The translations under genes were made by a program, and so were the position numbers. The notes below the pieces were generated by a model that did not search any database, was not told the DNA's origin, and saw only the letters and a list, made by a program, of their open reading frames with translations. 64,000 nt of DNA from positions 248,001 through 312,000 of the forward strand of contig NZ_NBOF01000001.1 of the NCBI RefSeq assembly GCF_002104475.1, given 5' to 3'. Below are positions 58,597 through 64,000 of the stretch, in pieces (the first letter of the stretch is position 1; every line of letters begins with the position of its first letter). Source of the stretch: Cognaticolwellia mytili (lineage in GTDB: Bacteria > Pseudomonadota > Gammaproteobacteria > Enterobacterales > Alteromonadaceae).

Positions 58597-59496
58597 CTAT
58601 CCCATCATCTTCTCAATTGGCATTACTAAAATGGAGTTACAGCCTAAGGCATTAAGCTGTTCCATCGTTTCCCAAAAAAAGGTCTCTGTTGCTACAACGT
58701 GTACGGCAACAAGATCTTCGCGTCCCGCTAAAGGCAATATAGTTGGTGTTTCCTTGCCTGGCATTAATGCACTTACTTCAGCAATTTTGTCTTTTGGCGC
58801 GTGTAACATAATGTACTTACTTTCTTTTGCTTTCATTACTCCCTGAATACGCGGTAATAAGGTATCGAGAATACTTTGTTTTTCTGGCGCTAAGGCGGTA
58901 GATGTTTGAATTAATGAAGCTTTAGAGCGAAAAATTTCTTCTACTTCAACTAAGCCGTTTGCTTCTAGTGTGGCACCGGTTGAAACTAAATCACAAATAC
59001 CGTCGGATAAACCAACACGGGGGGCAACTTCAACAGAGCCTTTTAATAAGCAAAAATCGACATTGATACCATTTTCTTTCGCATAACGGTTTAGCAGTTG
59101 CGGGTAGGTAGTGGCAAACCTCAAGCCATTCAAGCTTTCAACGCCTTGATAATCAAAACCTTCAGGCATGGCAATAGATAAACGACAGCCGCCAAAGTTC
59201 AAGCCAGAAGTTCGAATGTATTGCGATTTTTGTCCCATTAATTCACGCTCTAAAGCCGTTTCTTCTAACGTGTTGTCGCCAACAATACCCAGATCACAAA
59301 CGCCGTCCATGACTAAGCCTGGAATGTCACTGCTACGTACGCGCATGATATCAATTGGCATGTTAGTAACATGCGCAAGCAAGCGGCGATCAGAAACATT
59401 GAGTTTTAAGCCGCAACGTTTTAGTAGGGCTTGCGTGTCGTCACTTAAACGACCTGATTTTTGCATTGCGATGCGTAAGCGTGGTTCTGTTGTCAT
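58597..59496 (-). CDS. hisG: ATP phosphoribosyltransferase (long form)
   Basis: 299 residues, the hexameric long form (E. coli 299). '[23 protein letters not shown]' and the PRPP site '[18 protein letters not shown]'; the C-terminal ~80 residues form the histidine-binding regulatory domain. It is the first, feedback-inhibited step. AGGAAA precedes the ATG. It is the first structural gene of the operon, 112 nt after the attenuator. Confidence 0.97.
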   Translation of the reverse strand: MTTEPRLRIAMQKSGRLSDDTQALLKRCGLKLNVSDRRLLAHVTNMPIDIMRVRSSDIPGLVMDGVCDLGIVGDNTLEETALERELMGQKSQYIRTSGLNFGGCRLSIAMPEGFDYQGVESLNGLRFATTYPQLLNRYAKENGINVDFCLLKGSVEVAPRVGLSDGICDLVSTGATLEANGLVEVEEIFRSKASLIQTSTALAPEKQSILDTLLPRIQGVMKAKESKYIMLHAPKDKIAEVSALMPGKETPTILPLAGREDLVAVHVVATETFFWETMEQLNALGCNSILVMPIEKMMG

Positions 59497-59607
59497 TTTA
59501 TTTTCCTATTAAATTTTAAATTATGTTCTTATTAGTTCGCTTTTTATGTTGTAAAAATTGTTCAAAAAATATCATGTATATACAATTCTAAGCCCATAAA
59601 AATGCGA

Positions 59608-59642
59608 AAACCCCCGAGAGAGGTGAACTCTTTCGGGGGTTT
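59608..59642 (-). terminator. his attenuator (leader terminator hairpin)
   Basis: A 15-bp stem, AAACCCCCGAGAGAG (59608-59622) with 59628-59642, one G-U pair, 5-nt loop. On the minus strand it is followed by TTTTCGCATTTTT. It lies between the leader peptide and hisG, where the attenuator of a his operon belongs. Confidence 0.9.
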
Positions 59643-59669
59643 AGAAATTAATTTTTATTTATCTTACAC

Positions 59670-59696
59670 CGCTGAAAGGTTCATAGCCCCTCAGCG
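59670..59696 (-). promoter_or_regulatory. Leader hairpin between hisL and the attenuator
   Basis: On the minus strand CGCTGAGGGG pairs with CCTTTCAGCG (two G-U) around a 7-nt loop. A segment just past the hisL stop, CTCAG, can instead pair with CTGAG in its left arm. These exclusive pairings are the layout expected of a ribosome-controlled attenuator. I could not settle the full antiterminator by eye. Confidence 0.6.
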
Positions 59697-59711
59697 AATA
59701 AACCTGAGCAG

Positions 59712-59762
59712 CTAATCCGTGTGATGGTGATGAAGATGGATGGCGTTCAAGTTTATTATCAT
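59712..59762 (-). CDS. hisL: his operon leader peptide
   Basis: A 16-codon frame, reading MIINLNAIHLHHHHTD and then a stop, lies on the minus strand 216 nt before hisG. Five of seven consecutive residues are His. Stalling at these codons when charged tRNA-His is scarce should favour the antiterminated form. The ribosome site is weak. Attenuation of this type is well known for E. coli and Salmonella his operons; here the count and order of His codons (CAT CTT CAT CAC CAT CAC) differ. Confidence 0.88.
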   Translation of the reverse strand: MIINLNAIHLHHHHTD

Positions 59763-59829
59763 TTGTTCGTTACTCTACTTTTCGTTAAGTTAATTAGGCG
59801 TAAGTTTTATTCGCTTTTTTTCAAGCAAT

Positions 59830-59865
59830 AATCATAAATTAAAGTAACTACTTTAATTTATGATT
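59830..59865. repeat. Perfect 17-bp inverted repeat upstream of hisL
   Basis: AATCATAAATTAAAGTA (59830-59846) and TACTTTAATTTATGATT (59849-59865) are exact reverse complements separated by AC. It lies 68 bp upstream of the hisL start, within or just above the his promoter region, and is followed by TTTT on the plus strand. It could be a protein-binding site or a relic terminator. The 59865-60062 stretch beyond it holds the promoter of the next gene but no clear box. Confidence 0.75.
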
Positions 59866-60062
59866 TTTACATTACGTTGATTTTATTACTAAGGCAAGTG
59901 TTTAATTTTACATCGATATGATAATTTGAACTAAGCTAGTCAAGTTTTTATCTAAGAAAAAGTAGCGAACGTTAAAGCTTTGTTTTATCTAGTCGATAAA
60001 GTGATTATATTTTGGATGTATTGATATATGATTTCTACAATGAAATAAAAAAGGGGGTAAGA

Positions 60063-60398
60063 ATGGACATTTTCACTACAGTGCTAACACGTGTTGTCCC
60101 CGTACCCATTAAACCGGCTAATTTAAAAGTGAAAGCCCTAGCTAAAGAAGCTGCCGCAAATGGTGTTTCGGATGACCTTCAAGGTTTAGAAGATCATGAA
60201 TTGTATCTGAACAAGCAGGTAAATGACAAAACTGAGCAGGAACAGCAAAAGCAAGCGAAGTTTGCGGCAGATGAAACTATTGAGCCAACGGCTGTACCTT
60301 CTGATAATACCGGCCAAAATGTCGACTTGTTTGATGACAGTGAAGAAAAAATTAAAAACGATAAAGATGATGAGCCTCATTTAGATCTTTTTGTTTAA
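60063..60398 (+). CDS. Small acidic hypothetical protein ending in LDLFV
   Basis: 111 residues from ATG 60063, which has AAGGGGG 5 nt upstream; an ATG at 60012 would add 17 residues without a ribosome site. A short hydrophobic start (MDIFTTVLTRVVPVPIKP) is followed by a low-complexity, Lys/Glu/Asp/Gln-rich tail that looks disordered. It has DLF twice: 'GQNVDLFDD' and the extreme C-terminus 'PHLDLFV'. No family is recognised. It lies 139 bp before the YoaA helicase gene on the same strand. Confidence 0.7.
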   Translation: MDIFTTVLTRVVPVPIKPANLKVKALAKEAAANGVSDDLQGLEDHELYLNKQVNDKTEQEQQKQAKFAADETIEPTAVPSDNTGQNVDLFDDSEEKIKNDKDDEPHLDLFV

Positions 60399-60537
60399 CA
60401 ATTTCAGTGCAGTCCTGCTTACGTAATATTCGATATTATTGTTATATTAATCCCCACTATTTTTCTATTCAATTCTAGGCTCGCATCTCAAAGTAGCTTG
60501 GGTATAATGAGTGCAAACTCCCTAATATCATTTCCTA

Positions 60538-62481
60538 ATGAGTGCTGTAGAACACGCGTTTTCACATCAAGGTGCTTTAGCCAAAGCCATTAATGGTTTT
60601 TCTCCTCGTCAAGCTCAACTTGATATGGCGATGGAAGTTGCCAAGGCTATCGAGCAAAAAAATTCTCTCGTTGTTGAAGCTGGCACAGGTACTGGTAAAA
60701 CTTTCGCCTATTTAATACCTGCATTACTGGCCAATAAAGCCGATGCAGAAAGCGATCAAGGGCAAAAGAAAATTATCGTCTCGACAGGGACAAAAAACCT
60801 CCAAGAACAATTATTTCATAAAGACTTGCCGTTAATTCGCAAAGCATTGGCGAGTAATGCTCAAGTGGCACTTTTGAAAGGACGAGCAAATTACCTTTGT
60901 ATTTATCGCCTTGAACAGTATCAAAATTCACGCGGTCAACTTGATGCACAAACATTAGCTGACTTCGTTAAAGTTCGCTCTTGGGCCAATGGCACACGTA
61001 GTGGTGATATTGGTGAAGTCGTTAATGTGATGGAAGGTTCACCGGTTTTTCCTTTTGTTACCAGTACCGTTGATAATTGTTTGGCAAAAGATTGCCCTAA
61101 TATTGATGATTGTTATTTAATTAAAGCACGTGAAAAAGCAATTGATGCCGACCTTGTGGTGGTTAACCATCATTTGTTTTTTGCTGATATGGCGCTAAAA
61201 GATAGCGGCTTTGGTGAATTGATCCCCAAAGCCGATGTGATGATATTTGATGAAGCCCATCAAATTGCAGATATTGCCAGTGAGTATTTTGGTGAAGCAT
61301 TTTCAACTCGGCAATTATTGGATTTATGCACTGATGTCTTGCAAGTTTATCGCAGTGAATTAACCGATGTTAAACAACTCGGTAAAGCGGCTGAAAAGTT
61401 ATTAAAAACCAGCCAAGAATTTCGTTTATTGTTTAACTACGATCCCGAACGGGGTAATTGGCGCGAAAAACACAAACAACAACGCTTTTCTCATGCCTTC
61501 ACATTGTTGAAAACAGATTTAGATTTTTTGTATCAAGTGATCAAACTTTGTGTTTCGCGCAATGAGGCGATTGATAACTGTTTCGACCGGGCGGTTAATT
61601 TGCTAACACAATACGAAGTGATGGCCGATGTTGATGCTATGGGCATGAGCTTTTGGTATGAAACCACACCTCGTCATGTCGTGCTACATAAAACACCATT
61701 ATCGGTGGCAGATAAATTTGGACATTATGTAAAAGAGTCAGGTGCAGGTTGGATTTTTACCTCTGCAACGTTGGCGGTTGATGGCGCATTCCAACATTTC
61801 TCTAGTCATTTAGGCATAGAGCATTCTGCAAGTTTATTACTTGATAGCCCATTTGATTATGCCAAACAATCACAATTAGTTATTCCACGTTATTTACCGG
61901 CAGCAAATGATAGGAACAGGGCAAAAGCATTAAGTGATTTAGCAAAACCGTTAATTGAAGCCAGTAAAGGCGCTTGTTTTATGCTGTTTACCAGTTATCG
62001 TGTGATGCATCAAGTGGCTGAACTACTAGCTGAAGAGGTTGATAATCGCTTATTGGTTCAAGGGCAAATGGGTAAACGTAAGTTACTTGAAGAGTTTGTT
62101 GAGCAAGCTGATGCCGTGTTGCTTGCCACCGCAAGTTTTTGGGAAGGTGTTGATGTTCGTGGCGATAAATTAACCTGTGTAATTATCGATAAGTTGCCAT
62201 TTGCTTCTCCTGATGACCCGTTATTACAAGCTCGCAGCGAAGATGTTAAGCGCCAAGGTAAAGACCCCTTTGCACAAATTCAATTACCACAAGCGGTTAT
62301 CGCGCTAAAACAAGGGGTTGGTCGTTTAATTCGCGATGTAAGCGACAATGGCGTATTAGTTATTTGTGATGATAGATTGGTGAATCGTCCTTATGGTGAA
62401 GTATTTTTAAAAAGTTTACCTGAAATGAAACGCAGCCGAGACATTAAACAGGCCGCAAATTTTCTCTCAAAACTGGGCTAA
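60538..62481 (+). CDS. yoaA: YoaA-type XPD/DinG-family DNA helicase
   Basis: 647 residues (E. coli YoaA 636). Walker A 'AGTGTGKT' at residues 48-55, DEAH box 'IFDEAHQIAD', the iron-sulfur cysteines in 'YLC', 'NCLAKDCPNIDDCY', motif V/VI 'ATASFWEGVDVRGD' and 'GVGRLIRDVSDNGV'. In E. coli YoaA binds the HolC (chi) subunit and helps repair stalled forks. The ribosome site is poor (TTTCCTA before ATG). It is the first gene of the yoaA-tsaB run. Confidence 0.93.
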   Translation: MSAVEHAFSHQGALAKAINGFSPRQAQLDMAMEVAKAIEQKNSLVVEAGTGTGKTFAYLIPALLANKADAESDQGQKKIIVSTGTKNLQEQLFHKDLPLIRKALASNAQVALLKGRANYLCIYRLEQYQNSRGQLDAQTLADFVKVRSWANGTRSGDIGEVVNVMEGSPVFPFVTSTVDNCLAKDCPNIDDCYLIKAREKAIDADLVVVNHHLFFADMALKDSGFGELIPKADVMIFDEAHQIADIASEYFGEAFSTRQLLDLCTDVLQVYRSELTDVKQLGKAAEKLLKTSQEFRLLFNYDPERGNWREKHKQQRFSHAFTLLKTDLDFLYQVIKLCVSRNEAIDNCFDRAVNLLTQYEVMADVDAMGMSFWYETTPRHVVLHKTPLSVADKFGHYVKESGAGWIFTSATLAVDGAFQHFSSHLGIEHSASLLLDSPFDYAKQSQLVIPRYLPAANDRNRAKALSDLAKPLIEASKGACFMLFTSYRVMHQVAELLAEEVDNRLLVQGQMGKRKLLEEFVEQADAVLLATASFWEGVDVRGDKLTCVIIDKLPFASPDDPLLQARSEDVKRQGKDPFAQIQLPQAVIALKQGVGRLIRDVSDNGVLVICDDRLVNRPYGEVFLKSLPEMKRSRDIKQAANFLSKLG

Positions 62482-62618
62482 CTTTTTTCGGTTAATGCCG
62501 TATATTAGTTAAATGTTGTAATAAATTAGTCTTAACGCAAAGATTGCTCAACCACGGCAAAAATTAATGATAAACTTGCCGGCAAGCAATAATACAAATT
62601 TTAAAAGGTTTTTTTGAC

Positions 62619-63308
62619 GTGAATTTTTTGGCCATCGATGCCTCTACTGAAGCTTGTTCAGTCGCAATAACATTTAATGAGTCACAATTTAACGAATATG
62701 AACTGTGCCCTCAGTCTCATAGTTTACGTTTACTACCTATGGTTGATAGCGTATTAAAACAGGCTAATTGTAAGTTAGCTGAGCTTGACGGTATTATTTT
62801 TGGTCAAGGGCCAGGCAGTTTTACCGGTGTGCGTATTGGTATCGGGGTAACACAAGGGTTAGCCTTCTCAGCGCAGTTGCGTGCTAGAGGTGTTTCAACG
62901 TTACAAGCGATGGCACAACAAGCTTACATTGAAAAAGGCGAAAGAAGCGTTATCGCTGTAATTGATGCACGTATGTCTGAAGTTTATACCTGCTATTTTG
63001 AATTAGATGAACAAGGTGTGATGCAGGCTAAAACAGCTGAGGCTGTATTAAAACCAGAATTGGTAGCGCAATATTATAATGATATGGCTATACCTGCTTA
63101 CGGTGTCGGAACGGGGTGGGATGCATATAAGGATTTAGCCGCATTAAAATCGAACCCTGATTCACCTGAAATATTATTTCCAACGGCAGAAGCAATGTTG
63201 GCTATAGGGCAGATCGATTTTTCTCAGCATAGTGTTGATGCAGAAAATGCCCAGCCTAAGTATGTTCGTGATACTGTTTCATGGAAAAAATTACCAGGTC
63301 GTGAATAA
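62619..63308 (+). CDS. tsaB: tRNA t6A-synthesis protein TsaB
   Basis: 229 residues from a GTG with AAAAGG 9 nt upstream. 'AIDASTEACSVAI' is the ASKHA phosphate-1 motif and 'GQGPGSFTGVRIGIGVTQGLAF' is diagnostic of TsaB (YeaZ). It forms the TsaD-TsaB-TsaE complex that makes N6-threonylcarbamoyl-A37 in tRNAs. It lies 137 bp after yoaA, as in E. coli. The gap holds a perfect 12-bp palindrome CTTGCCGGCAAG (62575-62586). Confidence 0.95.
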   Translation: MNFLAIDASTEACSVAITFNESQFNEYELCPQSHSLRLLPMVDSVLKQANCKLAELDGIIFGQGPGSFTGVRIGIGVTQGLAFSAQLRARGVSTLQAMAQQAYIEKGERSVIAVIDARMSEVYTCYFELDEQGVMQAKTAEAVLKPELVAQYYNDMAIPAYGVGTGWDAYKDLAALKSNPDSPEILFPTAEAMLAIGQIDFSQHSVDAENAQPKYVRDTVSWKKLPGRE

Positions 63309-63314
63309 CTGCAA

Positions 63315-63348
63315 TTGCTTGATGAAGGTTAGTTTCCCCATCAAGCAG
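63315..63348 (+). terminator. Terminator-like hairpin after tsaB
   Basis: TTGCTTGATG / CATCAAGCAG pairs over 10 bp (one wobble) with a 14-nt loop, 8 nt after the stop; it is followed by TTTAAAA rather than a clean T run. Confidence 0.5.
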
Positions 63349-63459
63349 TTTAAAACTGCATTAAGTTATGATTCGTAGTGTCGAACTAATGCTGAGATAA
63401 ACTAAGCTTTAAATATAAAAATATTTTAACCTTGAATAAAATTTGTTAGATTAACTCTT

Positions 63460-63840
63460 ATGCAAGTAACAAATAACACTAATTTAGCCACTAAATCCAT
63501 TGTGGCACCTAGTAATACTTTACCAGTACAAGCCCGAGAGCTGCGTACTCGAACACTTGCACAAGAAGAAAGTCAAGCTCAAAAACTTCAACCTGATACA
63601 AGTTCACCACAACGTTTCGATGTTGATCAACAAGCTATTGCTTTGATTGAACGTGAACAATTGCAGCTTGATAACAACGGCAATAATCAACAGCAAACTA
63701 CTGGCTCAAATGACGGCAATAGTCGTTATGATGCACCATCAAATCAAAATCAGTCAGCAGTTGCTGCTTATCAGTCTGTTGATTCGATTGCTCAACGCGA
63801 TAATATTCAACAAGTATTTGGCGTTGACTTGTTTGCTTGA
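63460..63840 (+). CDS. Small Gln/Asn-rich hypothetical protein ending in VDLFA
   Basis: 126 residues, without a signal peptide or membrane segment. The N-terminal half has 'NTLPVQARELRTRTLAQEE'. The middle is Gln/Asn/Ser-rich and disordered-looking ('NNGNNQQQTTGSNDGNS'). The end is 'SIAQRDNIQQVFGVDLFA'. No ribosome site is obvious (GTTAGATTAACTCTT before ATG). The last four residues resemble the end of the small protein before yoaA. No family recognised. Confidence 0.65.
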   Translation: MQVTNNTNLATKSIVAPSNTLPVQARELRTRTLAQEESQAQKLQPDTSSPQRFDVDQQAIALIEREQLQLDNNGNNQQQTTGSNDGNSRYDAPSNQNQSAVAAYQSVDSIAQRDNIQQVFGVDLFA

Positions 63841-64000
63841 TTTTTCAAAGAAAGCCTCCCAATCATCGGATAATCACACGTTAGGTTTTAGCCAAAGGTA
63901 TCAATTTTGGTTATTATTTATTTTTGCCATTATTGTTTTACAAATTCCGCTAGTTTCTATTCCTTTTAAATGGCTAGAAAGTTATTTTCATGAAATTAGC
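63833..64000 (+). CDS. Probable M50-like membrane metalloprotease, N-terminal part (cut by window end)
   Basis: From the TTG at 63833 a frame stays open to the window edge (56 codons); the true start is uncertain, and the frame overlaps the previous gene by 8 bp. It reads a hydrophilic 25-residue start, then a membrane helix 'FWLLFIFAIIVLQIPLVSI', then 'FKWLESYFHEIS'. HEIS at the cut is the beginning of a likely HExxH zinc motif, which matches the M50 family of site-2-type proteases. Only the first ~55 residues are visible, so this is tentative. Confidence 0.55.
   Translation, partial: MLDFSKKASQSSDNHTLGFSQRYQFWLLFIFAIIVLQIPLVSIPFKWLESYFHEIS

Overview
The window looks like a chromosomal segment of a marine, AT-rich gammaproteobacterium of the order Alteromonadales, probably near Colwellia or Thalassotalea. 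The reasons are the gammaproteobacterial recR-htpG-adk order, a complete his operon with fused hisB and hisIE and a histidine-rich leader, a glycogen/maltodextrin block under a LacI-type regulator, a YoaA helicase, TsaB, and many TonB/lipoprotein/c-di-GMP proteins. This placement is inferred from gene content, not from a search. I saw no tRNA, rRNA, CRISPR array, complete insertion sequence or prophage.

Layout. (1) 1-7.6 kb, plus strand: the end of a TonB-dependent receptor, a flavin-dependent tryptophan-halogenase-like protein, a VCBS/ASPIC-UnbV lipoprotein, a lipoprotein with the full vanadium haloperoxidase/PAP2 signature, and an aldo/keto reductase. This is the most unusual block: two mechanistically different halogenase-type enzymes in one run. 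(2) 7.9-16 kb: patatin lipase, VOC protein, a U32 (RlhA-like) protein, a GST, a GNAT and an M9-type metalloprotease lipoprotein with two C-terminal VHL-beta-like repeats. (3) 16.3-34.4 kb: an outer-membrane-type alpha-amylase, malQ, glgX, glgB and glgP on the minus strand, a divergent LacI-family regulator, and an MFS sugar permease further away. The same palindrome (core ATACGTAT) lies twice between glgP and the regulator and once before the permease, which suggests one regulon: starch/maltodextrin is cut outside, imported, and processed by MalQ, GlgX, GlgB and GlgP. glgC and glgA are absent here. A decayed second copy of the regulator's C-terminus lies at 30.9-31.1 kb.

(4) 34.5-44 kb: peptide deformylase with an MFS transporter, then recR, htpG (RpoH-type promoter) and adk in ancestral order. 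A 4-kb insertion of an MBL lipoprotein, a solute-binding protein and a YbfB-type MFS gene separates recR from htpG. (5) 44-52 kb: two large GGDEF-EAL sensors, MAPEG and ElaA proteins, and a small unknown gene. An EAL-HDOD protein at 31-32 kb adds to the c-di-GMP set.

(6) 52.2-59.8 kb: hisGDCBHAFIE, with a 16-residue leader peptide (HLHHHH) and a strong attenuator hairpin upstream. (7) 60-64 kb: a small acidic protein ending in LDLFV, the YoaA helicase, TsaB, a second small protein ending in VDLFA, and the start of a probable M50-type membrane metalloprotease cut by the window end. Several gene starts were moved from the longest possible frame to better-supported GTG, TTG or ATG codons; the reason is given in each entry.
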